The notes under the pieces were generated by a model that was not told the origin of the DNA, searched no databases, and saw only the letters and a program-made list of their open reading frames with translations. From Amborella trichopoda (lineage: Eukaryota; Streptophyta; Magnoliopsida; Amborellales; Amborellaceae): a stretch of DNA of 64,000 bases. The translations under genes were made by a program, and so were the position numbers. The DNA is taken from contig NW_006497672.1 of assembly GCF_000471905.2 (NCBI RefSeq), positions 2,607,676-2,671,675 on the forward strand, read 5' to 3'. The stretch's first letter is position 1; every line of letters starts with the position of its first letter. Below are positions 22,225 to 33,560 of this stretch, piece after piece.

Positions 22225-25200
22225 TCTTGTTTGATCTTCCTTTGTTTTTATTCCTACTCACTATACACGCATTTGTCTTTGGGGTTGCTCAATCCTTTCA
22301 TCCGAGTCGGGGGTTTCATAATCCCTGCACTCGTGAGTCTTTATCAGGAACATGTTATGCAAACCTCAAGCTTGACCTTTCTCCTGAGCATCGACCCTGT
22401 GTCGCGCTCCCTGGTCATCACCTAGATAAAAGGCGAGGATGAACCAACAAGTCCCTCACTCCCTACCTCCTTGCAATGGTGGACCTTCTGCCAACGCACC
22501 TTGCATTGGTGGCACACATGCCACCACACACAACATGCACCCTGCTACTAGCAACTCACTTGTTGGTCCCACTACTCAGGGCAGCCCGAAGGCCTCCCCT
22601 CTCTCTCCTGTGGCTGACAGTTCGTCTGTCGTTACTCTTGCGGGTCACCATGAGGTTTACCCCTCATTCTCTATCACTTCGGGCCCCCTGTAACAAGAGG
22701 TTCGACAAGGAGGAGGTGGCTCAGAAGCCACCCTCTCACACACATCCACCAAAGCTAGTGGACCATCCATTCTAATTACACCTCCGGGCAACCCTCAGGT
22801 TACCTCGGGATACGATCAGGGATCCGTCCTCTTGAACTTGGCCTTGTACCTCTTTTGTATGCACACTCCACCACTGGGGGCAACCCTCAGGTTACCCTGA
22901 TACACGATTAGGGTTTGGATCTTCTTGGACCTAGCCCTGTGCCCATTTCACATGCATATTGCACCACTCGAGGCATTCCTCAAGTTACCTCGGGATACTG
23001 TCAGAGTTCGGGTCTTCTTGGACTTGGCCCTGCACCTACTTGGGGCAACCTTCAGGTTACCTCGGGACACCGTCAGGGTTCAGTTCTTCTTTAGATCGGC
23101 CCTGCACACCCCTTGCATCTGCACTGCATTGCTTGGGGCAGCCTTGTTGCTGCATCTACCCTAGCACACGAGGGGGAACCTCCTAGTACCCCCTCCCGGC
23201 ACATGCTTGTTCACTCTGTGAGGGATGGCCACATGGCCATTCCATCGCACACACACGCTCACAGCATCAGGCCTCTTAAGGCCGGATACGCTACTCGAGC
23301 TCGAGTTGACCACCAGGTCAAGCGAAATCCTTTTGTCGAGGGCATACACGCGCCAATCCTTTTGCTTGCCCGGAGCACATCTTTGCACTGTGCACACACG
23401 CATGGATCTAGCATTCCACCCGATTCCAAGGGTAATCACGTCAATGGGTTGGAAGAACAGTTTGCCTTTGCTCAAAGGCAGTACTACCTGGCCATGAAGA
23501 AGGGAAATCATGGTCAAGCCTGGAAATGGGGCCGTGAGACCAAGACATTGAAAGCTCAGCTCAAGGGCAAAGAAGAAAAAGTGATTGACGAATTCCCTCT
23601 CGAGCCCTTTTCCCCCTCTCATTCCCCTTGATGCAGATGATGCTGGAAAAGCATGGCATGAGATGAACACTAAAGGATTGATCAGGGCATGGTGAAGCCG
23701 GTTATCTATGAGAATCCAAGCTTGACTCTGGGCAAAAGCGAGCCACCAGATAGGGCAAAGAGCTAGTCCGGCCCCAGTGACCCTAAGCCAGTTGAGCCAT
23801 CACCCGATCAAACTCTCGAGCCACTCTCAAGTCGAGGCACCGAGAGCAAAGCCTTCTTTGAGCAGACTGAACTCGGGGTAGCTCATAGACCTGAATCAGT
23901 TTCCCCTAGACTGTTGACGAGCCAGAAGGCACCATTGATGGGCAGTCTCGATGACTCAAGTGAGACGGAAGCCAAACCCACCGAGTGCATTGCCCATGAT
24001 CCCTTGGTGGTGGAAAGTTCAAATTATGAAGGGAATGATTCTTCCCATGATGCAAGACAATTGTTCACCAGCTCCTCCCAAAGTTTGCCTCAACATCCCA
24101 GTTCCCCGAGATGAAACTGAAAAGAGAACCGATACTGTTGAGCTACTTCAAAGGGATGAAAAGCTCATTATTGAGATCGATCTCATAAACAAGAATGGGA
24201 CTTTGCCGTCGTTCACGCTCTCCCAGCCTTCATCGGGATTCACCCTAGAATCTTGGAGAAGGGATGGACTCCTGTCCCCTCTAGATGGTTCTAATGATGT
24301 GGCCTCCCTCACCCTCTCTCATCCAGATATTCTTACCTTTGATGAAAGTTCGTCACTCTCATTCTAGGAAAGCCACTCCCCAGTACTGGATGAGATGAGT
24401 TGCACTTGCCCTGCTGGCAGCCCCACTGAAATGGCTCCTCCATGCCCTGAAGGCACCATGATTCCCTGCAAATCCAGGTAGATGCTTCCCCCATGTCATG
24501 CGTGCTGCATGTGTGCTCTTGACGATGACAGTAAATCCTCATCCTATCAGGGTTTCACATTCCTGTTAGGTGGTGAAGAGCTCAATTCTGATGGGGTGAC
24601 ATCCCTCGTCCTCATCCACTCAATGACTCCTACCTTGGACGAGAGCTCGTCACTCTCATTGGAGAAAAATCATTCCCTAATAGAGGATGAGATGGTCAGC
24701 ATTCCCTTCGCTGACCACCCTTATGAAATAACGCCTCCATCTCTTGAAGACGCCATGATTCTTTATGAGGCTGAGCACATATGGGCTCCATGTCTTGAAC
24801 GTGTCGTGGCTCCTTAGGAGGGCGATTGCATGTTCTTCTGATATCTTGAAAAATGCTCCCTCAATGATGATGATGTGACCTCATTGTCTTATGAGAGTTT
24901 CACATTCTCATTAGATGATGAGGATACCCAAGCCTTGGAAAATGAAGTAGGCATGAGGGAAGGCCCAATGACCCTCGCCAATGATGTTGTTGAAGTAGCA
25001 ACAGTCGAATACAAGATTGTAAGCTCCGACGCATGTAATAGGCAAATAGAAGAAGAGTCCTCAAGTTTGGCAGCTATTAAAGCTATAATGATCGATGAAG
25101 TACTAAAATCCTATGGAGACGAGATTGCACAACTCAAGGCCACATTAAGGCGATTACAAGTTGAGGTGAGGTCAAAAGATGAAACAATAGAAACTTTGTG

Positions 25201-25320
25201 CCAAGAGGTATTGGTATCTCGTACCCCCTCGGGGCACCAAGCCCTCTTTACCATCTCCCAATCACCTTGCCTGGTCATCGAAACGACACCATCAAAAGAA
25301 GAGTAACTCCCACCCTCGCC
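22225..25320 (+). pseudogene. Broken ORF1 upstream of gag, unit 1
   Basis: Fragments in several frames include an N-terminal piece (N-P-F-I-R-V-G-G-F-I-I-P-A) similar to the ORF1 starts of units 2, 3 and 5. There is also a basic middle (A-M-K-K-G-N-H-G-Q near 23490) and an acidic/coiled-coil-like end (24875-25306). Extra ORFs 5' of gag are a hallmark of Ogre/Tat elements; their function is unknown. Stops and frameshifts are frequent. Its middle differs strongly from units 2, 3 and 5. Confidence 0.5.
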
Positions 25321-25389
25321 TCCCTCATTGCCAGTCTCTTCCCCACCGACTTAGGTTGGGAAAGAAGAATTAGTGAAGGGCATGATAAC

Positions 25390-25985
25390 CTAAGCATTGT
25401 AAAAGTACAATATCCCAGTGATGGAAGAGCTGAACCGCTATCAAAAGCCTTACTCAGCGTATGTTGACCAAACTTCATTGCTATCGGGCTATCAAAGACT
25501 CGACTTCCCCAGGTTTGACAGTATTGGCTCATCGCGGCAACACATAGCCCATTTCATTGCAGCCTGTGGCCATTTCATTGCAGCCTGTGGCATTACAGTG
25601 ACCAATGAGCACCTACTGCTTCTGCAATTTGTGGGAACCCTTACAAGAGTAGCATTCAAATGGTACTCTTGGTTACTACCAGGGTCAATCTCACCATGGG
25701 CACAAATGGAGGAAGAGTTCCTTAAGTGCTTCATGGACATAGAAAAGAAAGTGCAACTCTTTGAGGTGAAACAAAAGCCACACGAGCCAGTGATATAGTA
25801 CATCGAAAGGTGGTACAATTTGGCCATCAATCTGGCCACACCGATAGGTGAGCCGCAAGAGATAAGAGTACTGCATCGATGAGATGCACCTAGAATTGGC
25901 TCGTTATCTCACTTCATCATGGCACAATACATTTGCTAAGATGGTCGACAAGGAAATTCAAATTGAAGGTTTGCTCAAACACCAC
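25390..25985 (+). pseudogene. gag fragment, unit 1
   Basis: The frame from 25418 encodes a retrotransposon gag-type segment: a Y-x-x-L-D-F-P-R-F-D entry, then F-V-G-T-L and a W-x-x-M-E-E-E-F-L region. It stops at TAG 25796-25798, and the frame continues beyond with more stops. A perfect 21-bp duplication at 25550-25591 repeats seven residues (HFIAACG) in frame. The gag is cut off near 25980, where the 3' repeats begin. Confidence 0.6.
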
Positions 25986-26220
25986 GGTCTAGATGCACGA
26001 CCCTAAACTGCATGGTCCAAACTATATGACCTTAAACTATAGCAGAGGTCTAGTTGCACGACCTTAAACTGCACAATCCAAGATATATGATCCTAAACTA
26101 TAGCACACATCCTAGTGGCATGACGTTAAATTGCACAACAGACGGTCTCGGAGGCAAGACCTTAAACATGCCCTCAAGTCTTGGTGGATGGCCTTAAAAC
26201 ACGCCAAATTGATGGTCACT
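25985..26220 (+). repeat. 'gaccttaaactgca' repeats, block 1
   Basis: Units of the type 'gcacgaccttaaactgcatgg' alternate with 'ctatatgaccttaaactata'. The period is about 25-50 bases. Related blocks lie at 27505-27780, 28200-28400, 49185-49450 and 49800-49890. Confidence 0.8.
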
Positions 26221-26224
26221 GTGG

Positions 26225-26540
26225 CATGACCTTAAACACACTTCTGCAAAAAGAAGAGAGAAGAAGACGGTCATGATAAAAACCCATAAGGGCATCATGG
26301 GTAAAAATGTCAAATGAGAAAATGAATGATGGATATGGGGTGCACCTCAAAGGCCACCATGGGCAAAACATGTCAAAAAGAAAAAAAAAGATGGGCATAG
26401 TAAAAATTCGCAAGGGCACTATGCGCAAGATTGTTAAAATAAAAGAGGTGTGGTAAAAACCTTCGGGGCACTCACTCTCAAATGACAGGAGTGTTGATCC
26501 TCCCCTACGGGTCATCACGAGTAAAAATGTCAAACGTCTC
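26225..26540 (+). repeat. 'gggca..atgggtaaaaatgtcaa' degenerate repeats
   Basis: Degenerate units of about 60-80 bases share 'gggcatcatgggtaaaaatg' and 'ggtaaaaac'. A matching block lies at 49940-50160 in unit 3. This supports common descent of the two 3' regions. Confidence 0.55.
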
Positions 26541-26720
26541 TGTAGTAAGAAGTTAAACTGCATGACATATAATCCATTCGCATGACTATAAACTGCTTCC
26601 TATTCCTACATGTCTCCATGGAGTTACCGCATGACACCCTCCTACACATCCTCTACTACATCCTTCTTCACAAACCCTTGGTGAAAGGACACCACCCCTT
26701 GATGTGTCCTCCCTAATCAA

Positions 26721-27270
26721 GGTGTACCGCAGTTCCGACTGTGAGGCTTCGAAGCATAGTATGCAACCATCAAAGCATGCGCCTGCCTCTATAAAGCCAT
26801 ATATCAAAGAGGTGTACCACAGTTCTAGTTGTGAGGCTTCGAAGCATAGCATGTAACTCTCAAAAGCATGCGCCCGCCTCTATAAAGCCATATATCAAAG
26901 AGGCGTACCACAATTCTGACTATGAGGCTTCGAAGTATAGCATGCAACCGTCAAAGCATGCGCTCGCCGCTATAAAGCCACATAACAAAGAGGTGTATCA
27001 CAGTTCCAACTGTGAGGCTTCGAAGCATGGTATGCAACCATTGAAGCATGCGCCCGTCTCTATAAAGCCATACATCAAAGAGGTGTACCATAGCAGCTAT
27101 GAGGCTTCAAAGCATAGCATACAACTGTCAAGGCATGCGACCACCTCTATAATGCCATATCATAAAGAGGTGTACCACAGTTTCGACTGTGAGGTTTCAA
27201 AGTAAAGCATGCAAGGCATGCGCCGGCTCTACAAAGCAATATCTCAAAGAGGCATACCGCAGTCTCAACC
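26721..27270 (+). repeat. ~90-bp minisatellite (six full units) with an open 30-residue repeat
   Basis: Units start with 'ggtgtaccacag' or variants at 26721, 26811, 26902, 26992, 27082, 27169 and 27251 (periods 90, 91, 90, 90, 87, 82). One frame stays open over about four units (26831-27205) and repeats a lysine- and serine-rich block (S-I-K-P-Y-I-K-E-V-Y-H-S-S). No start or promoter makes it a clear gene. Confidence 0.85.
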
Positions 27271-27504
27271 ATATATCCCTACACCTGATAAGGTGCTTTC
27301 GCCACCCATTGTACTCGTTCCACGCATCATCATTACCTCAAGACTCTCCTGGCCTCCATTTTTTCAGTTGAGTCACATCACTCATAGCCCCCTTAAGCCT
27401 TCATCATGCACCTTTAACTACCCATGACCCCACTTCTTGTCATGCGTGCCCTTATGATAGACCCTGTTACCGTTGAGTGTGTTCTACCAATATTCCTAGT
27501 GGGG

Positions 27505-28400
27505 TTACACGACCTTAAACTGCATGGTCCTCATTGCATGACTCTAAACTGCACAACCACGGTCCAGCTGTATGACCTTAAACCATGGTGCACGTCCTGG
27601 CAGCGTGACATTAAAAGGCTTAGCACCATGGTCCAAAGTACATGACCTTAAACTGTAGCGAAGGTTTACTTGCACGACCTTAAATTGCATGGTCATAACT
27701 ACATGACTTTAAATGCATAGACTGTAACGTACAACGCGACAAATAGTCCATACGCATGACTTTAATTATAAGATGGACCACCTCTTCGCTAGGTGTATTT
27801 CGTTAACATCTCAGTAGAGTTAGGTGTATGAAAAAAAAAAGGGGGCGCACTTACCCCTTCAGTCCCTAGAGGGTCTGTTTCACACCAACATCCCGAAGTA
27901 GGAGTCACATCCTATTGCGACCCACTATCCCTAGGGAGTTAGGGTCACTCTTATCCTTTCAACCCCCAATGGGGTTGCATCTGTGCTCTAGCCTATCATT
28001 CTTAACAGAGTCACATACACACCATTACTTATCATCCCCAAGGAGTCACACTTACCCTCTTAATCCCCAGTGAAGTCCGCTTCCGCTTGCCACTCCTCGT
28101 AGGGCCACCATCTTGCTTGTGTATAGCCTTAGCTATTTTTATCCCTAGGAAGTCATATCACTATCCACAGATCTATCCCCCATGGAGTTTCACTTACATG
28201 GAGAAACACACAATGGTTTGTGCTACATGACCTTTAACTGCACAGCCATGGTCCATATTGTACGACCTTAAACTACACAATTGTGGTCTAGGTGCATGAC
28301 CCTAAACTGCATGGTCCAAACTATATGACCTTAAACTATAGCGGAGATCTAGTTGCACGACCTTAAACTGTATGGTCCTAGTTGCATGCTTTTAAACTGC
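27505..28400 (+). repeat. 3'-region repeats of unit 1
   Basis: 'gaccttaaactgca' units occur at 27505-27780 and 28200-28400. Between them (about 27850-28190) is a degenerate ~45-bp repeat with 'tatccc(c/t)agtgga(g)t' words, also found at 48810-49180 in unit 3. No gene is seen. Confidence 0.65.
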
Positions 28401-28402
28401 AT

Positions 28403-31400
28403 TGTTTGAATACATTTTTCAGTCACCTTGGTCCCTGATGNNNNNNNNNNNNNNNNNNNNNNNNNNNNNNNNNNNNNNNNNNNNNNNNNNNNNNNNNNNN
28501 NNNNNNNNNNNNNNNNNNNNNNNNNNNNNNNNNNNNNNNNNNNNNNNNNNNNNNNNNNNNNNNNNNNNNNNNNNNNNNNNNNNNNNNNNNNNNNNNNNNN
28601 NNNNNNNNNNNNNNNNNNNNNNNNNNNNNNNNNNNNNNNNNNNNNNNNNNNNNNNNNNNNNNNNNNNNNNNNNNNNNNNNNNNNNNNNNNNNNNNNNNNN
28701 NNNNNNNNNNNNNNNNNNNNNNNNNNNNNNNNNNNNNNNNNNNNNNNNNNNNNNNNNNNNNNNNNNNNNNNNNNNNNNNNNNNNNNNNNNNNNNNNNNNN
28801 NNNNNNNNNNNNNNNNNNNNNNNNNNNNNNNNNNNNNNNNNNNNNNNNNNNNNNNNNNNNNNNNNNNNNNNNNNNNNNNNNGAATTTCCCCAAAACGGGT
28901 CAAAATCTTCGTAAGCACTCCAAAAATCCACCTGCCAAGTTTCGTCGCAATCCAGCAAGTCTAAGGCAGCAGACACAAAGAAACAATTTCGTAAAAATGG
29001 CCTCTTGCACCCTGAAATGGACCGTTACAACTGAAACTATGTCTTAGATGCTTCAAATAGCTATGTGGCCACCGCCATTGGATCTGGCATGATTGAAAAG
29101 CCATATGAGTCAAGTTTTGGCTTAATCGGATACTCCAGAAAAAAGTTATTAGCAAAAAATTGAGATAGGGTAAGTCACACACTATTCCCGTGTGGCCACC
29201 TTGCACCAAAATACCATTAAAAGTGTCTGTTTTCATAGTCATGGGTAGTGACTTTTGGGGCACATATCTCACCCGTCCTGAGTCGGATCGCGATCAAATT
29301 TGTGAGCGTGTTCTTCTCATCAAGACAAGCGTTTCGATATGTGGTGCGCCCCGTGACGACATTCGAGCAAGGAGAAAAGCTAGAGAGAAGTTATAGATTC
29401 GTGAAGAAAGTTGCAGAAAATTCAGCAGCGACACCCGTCACTCGAGCTACCAAATTACGACGCTCGTGCATCGGATCAACACATGCATAAGGGCTAGGGC
29501 TACCATTGGTTCGAACTCCATACATGATGAATGGTTGGATTTTGCACACGAACGCGACGAAGTGACTGTAAATTTTAGTCATCGGATTTTAGATTCTGAC
29601 CAAAACCCAAAAGTCACGAAATCTTCGTTCGGGCTCCAAATCGCGTTCCGTTTGTTGCCACGTGACCATGACAAAATTCTCAGCGCACTACAATGAAGAA
29701 ATCACTGAAAAACATCAAGGAACAAGTACACGATCAATGTGATGTTTTTAAGATTAATCCAAATTTCAAGTCTCATGATCGTGGCTTAAAAACTCGAAGC
29801 TGGTATCAAATTGATCGCCATGCCAAGCCCTACAAGAAAAAATTTTATTTTGATCGAACGGGCATCAAAGCAACCCCAGATCAGTCATGGAAGATCATGC
29901 AAGTTCTTGGGCAGCAGCAGGGACTGTTATGAAATTCCACACATTGTTAAGCAGAGGCAAAACAATCTTTTTGCACCCTATTTTCTTAATTTTCTTTAAT
30001 TCAAAATAATTGTAACTATCATCAATTTAGGAATTTTTTGAGTATCCACCCATGTTTGTGCTCAATTCTATATAAACATGCTAAGCCTAATTGTAAGGAC
30101 CCCTGGGTTCAAACCATCATTCATTCAATAAAATTTCAATTCTTGCTTAAGTTCGTGGGTGAATCTTGGAGAGAGAGAGAGAGGAGAGAGAAGAAAATGG
30201 TCGATAACTTTCGATAAGATAATTTTCTCTCTCCTCCTCCTTTCTCCCTCATCTCTATCTCTCTTTTTCTCTCCTCTTATTTTATCTCTCATCTCTATCT
30301 CTCTCTTCTTTTCTCTCTCGTCTCTCTCTTTCTGTTTCTTACATTCATCTTTATTTCTTTCTGTCTCTTCCTTCTCTAGTCTATCATGTTTATCTTTCCC
30401 TGCTTCTCTTTCTCCATTCACGCATGGCGGACCCATCATCTGTGTGATGCCTTCCTGTTCATGAGACATGAACAATGAGCTGGGCTTGAACTTGGATGGC
30501 TGGCTGGGCCTTTGTCAAAATTTTCTTTATTTTCTCTTCTGTCACAGATGGAGCTAGCCTATTTATGTCTGTGTTCCTTCTCTTTCCTCTATTTTATCAC
30601 AGACGACACAAGCCTATCGTCGCCTATGTTTCTCTCTCTTTCTTCACTTCTGTCACAGCTGGTAAAAGCCCGACGTCGCTTGTGTTTTCATCCTTGTTCT
30701 TCTATCATTGACTGCGGAAGCCTATCGCCGCCTATGTTCTTTCCCTCTCCTCTTTCTTCTGACATAGCCGACGCAAGCCTATTGCTGCCTGTGTTCCTTC
30801 TCTCTCTCTCTTTTCTATCATAGTCAGTGCAAGCCTATTTCTGCCTGTGTTCTTTCTCTCTCTTCTTTCTTTATGTCACAGTAGATGGAAGCCATCGCCA
30901 TCTAAGTTTTTTCTCTCCTTCTCTCATTGCCATCTGTGTCAGTCTTCACCTTTTCTTTTCCCTCTATCCTCTCTCACGCTCTTCTTCTCCTTTCCTTCTC
31001 TTTCTCCCCTTCTTATTCTCTTCTACTCTTATCCTTCTTCTTTTATCTCTCTCTCTGGTCTCTATTCTTTCTTTAATTCTTTTGTTTTATTAAGAGGGAT
31101 CGAGATTAGCCTGTCATGGCAGTCCCGTTGTTTAACCATAATGTTGTTGTGCCAGTCAGAGTTACTGTGCCCGCTTTACTGTCACGACGGTCTAACAGTC
31201 GATATTGGTATTGTCATCTAGTAGTAATTCTGTTGAGCCGGTCTAGTTACCGAGCCCATTTTACTGCCATTCCAGGTCAATTACTTACTAGTTTAGTCAT
31301 TGTATCGGTCTCATCGTCTGGTCAAATTCATCTAACCTCAATCTTTCTTCTCTTATTCTTCTCTTCCTCTTTTTGAATGCGCACGTTCGTGTACATTCTC

Positions 31401-31728
31401 GAAAGACAAGGTGGGGTCCACTTGTCTTGTAACATTTTCCATATCTGTGTGATTATAAAAAGAAGAGAATACATGCCAAGGGAGGCGATTCCAAACCAGT
31501 TTTACGATTGGGGGGTTTTCTTCGTGATTTAAGATGGTGCCCATGTGAGTTAGCCGGAGTAAGTCGCGAACCCACCTTAAATTTCTCTCTCAACGGTTGG
31601 TCTACCTGCCATTGTTTTTGGGCAAGGTTCCTGAGAGAGTGATCTCAAGTCCTGGGTTCCCTTGAAGCCCGAGATACGTGCCGTCAGGTCATCTAGATCC
31701 AGAAGGCGAGATTGAGGCACCTAACCAG
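28403..31728 (+). repeat. Tat-like LTR 2, with assembly gap
   Basis: It starts TGTTTGAATACATTTTTCAG and ends '..ctaacca' before the primer-binding site at 31731. A TATA box 'ctatataaa' is at 30068 and AATAAA at 30127. A GA/CT hairpin (30165-30240) and ~60-bp pyrimidine-rich tandem repeats (30535-30900) follow. It is interrupted by 441 N near its start. Confidence 0.75.
28441..28881. other. Assembly gap (441 N) inside LTR 2
   Basis: The corresponding stretch in LTR4 (about 51273-51337) is only some 65 bases long, so the gap length is doubtful or the gap hides an insertion. Confidence 0.95.
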
Positions 31729-31730
31729 CT

Positions 31731-31749
31731 TGGAGACTCTCTGGGGACA
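31731..31749 (+). other. Primer-binding site of unit 2
   Basis: TGGAGACTCTCTGGGGACA is a mutated form of the TGGCGACTCCACTGGGGAC primer-binding site. Confidence 0.6.
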
Positions 31750-31816
31750 TACTACCCCTTAGTTGGAATGTACTTGTTTGGCTAGTTTCTCCTTTTATTT
31801 TCTGTTTTTCACAATT

Positions 31817-33560
31817 ATGGCTTCCAGGTTCTGTAAGCCAATCATCCGGATCGGGGACTTTCTTATCCCCGCATTCACGATTGCCCCCAAGGAACAAGTT
31901 CCTTCAACTTTGTTCCCGACCTTCCTTTTGAGCAAGGACCCTGCGTTTAGCTCCTAGGTCTTAGCCTGGATCAGTGTGAGGTGGGACTTAAAGGTCCCTC
32001 ACTCCCCATCTCCTCGCTCTGGTGGAACCTTCGCCAAGGCAACTGACATAGGTGGTTCACATGCCACCACTCACAGTAGGCACAATGTCATCGGCAAGTC
32101 ACTTGTCGGTCATATTGCCGAGGTACGCCAGAAGGTTGCCCAATCCCTCTCTGTAAAAGGCAAGCAAGTTGCCGTTGCTTCTGTGGGTAGCCGTAAGGTT
32201 ACCCCCCATGCACCACCAGTCTCTATCCCTAGAGGCTCGACACATCGAGGTGGAGACCCTGGGGCGTCCACCTCTCGCACACACCCTAAGGCTCGTGGGC
32301 CTCCCATTCGAGCCACACCTCAGGGCAACTCTCATATTGCCTTAAGCTAGTGTTCAGGACCGGGTCTCCTTGGGCTAGGTCCTATACATGCTATGCATGT
32401 GCATCCCACCTCTCGGGGCAAAGCCGTCGCTGTGCCAACCCGAGTACACAGGGGACGACTTCCTTGTCCTCTTACTCATCACAAACTGATGCCCCCTATA
32501 AGGGGCAGGCTTCCACCTATTTCCTTGCAGACACCTGCTCGCAATTCTCGGCCTCCTAAGGCCAGTCAATCTGCTCGAGCCCATGCTAACCCCAAAGTCG
32601 CTCGTGATCCTTCTTCAAGGGGCACACACGCGTCGCCTCCCCAAACTACTGTTCCTTGCTCTTGACTCAGGTGTCATCGTGAGTTGATCATTCCACCGCC
32701 TGTCCCGTCTCTTTCAGGCAAGCACCTCGAACCTTGGTACTCAAAGACCTTCCCCAAGAGTACCGTCTTGGAGCAACCGTATTACCTCGGTCATGCCCCT
32801 GGAGCCTATAAGAAAACTCGAGGCAAAGACCTCATGAGAGATCTTGTCCTTCTTCCCCCTCGACCCAGGTTGACTTAGCCCCAGACCCTCATTCTTTGCC
32901 GCACCTGATGGAGATAGCTCTCTCTTGCGCGAGACGAGTTGACCAGTCGAAGTCCTGTTCGTAGTTTTGGCATGAGATCCATCAAAGTCTCAAAGCCAAG
33001 CGCGACAGGGGTTTACGAATCCTCACCATAGAAGCAGTCAAGACAGTCGGGACACCTTGCTCTGACAACCTTCTTCACCAGAATCCCTTCTACACTCTTT
33101 GGAAGTCAAACCATAAAGAAGAGGAAAGAGAATTCTGTGCTGTGGTAAATGTTGTTGATGATGACCTGACCACCCAGCAGCCACAGTCCTAAGACCGCTG
33201 AGAACCAGTCCTTACCGGTTGAACATACAAGAGACGGGTCCAGTCAAGGCATGCTTATCCCCTGCTGACTGACTTACAATGTGCGACCCGTTGAATGAAA
33301 ACCTTCAACGGCAGCTAAGCCTGACCTCCCTGGAGAAACGATCAACGTCATGGTTATAAATGAACCTGTCGACTCTCAGGAGGCCCATATGGAAAGGTTT
33401 GAACAGATGGTCCAAGCTATGATGGAAAAGATCGACCGTATGAAGGTTGCTCGGCATTCAACTAACCATGAGGTCAATTCCCATCATTCGGAAGATGTAC
33501 CTCCCAGGCAACCTCCTCCTCTTGCCTCACAAGAAAACTTTATCCCTCACCCCTTCTCTT
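31817..33560 (+). pseudogene. Broken ORF1, unit 2
   Basis: The conserved start MASRF, 86 bases after the primer-binding site start, is shared with unit 3 (38547). Further pieces contain A-K-A-T-D-I-G-G-S, a G-K-H-L-x-P-x-Y-S-K-T-F block (near 32720) shared by units 2, 3 and 5, and a C-terminal V-I-N-E-P-V-D-S-Q-E piece (33350). Several stops split it. The function is unknown. Confidence 0.55.

Larger units (their letters stand above)
20050..31729 (+). mobile_element. Tat/Ogre-like Ty3-gypsy unit 1 (LTR1-internal-LTR2), pol deleted
   Basis: The internal region runs 22184-28402. It has a primer-binding site, ORF1, gag, then an abrupt change near 25980 into 3'-region tandem repeats. No RT, RNase H or integrase remains. 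The 3' repeats match families in the 3' region of unit 3 (48.8-50.2 kb), so the loss is an internal deletion from gag to the 3' region. No polypurine tract is seen before LTR2. Confidence 0.65.

Noticed and set aside
30159..31376. Open frames rich in Ser, Leu and Phe in LTR2 (and similar ones in LTR3 and LTR4)
   Set aside because: They arise from T/C-rich repeats in the LTR and change frame between copies.
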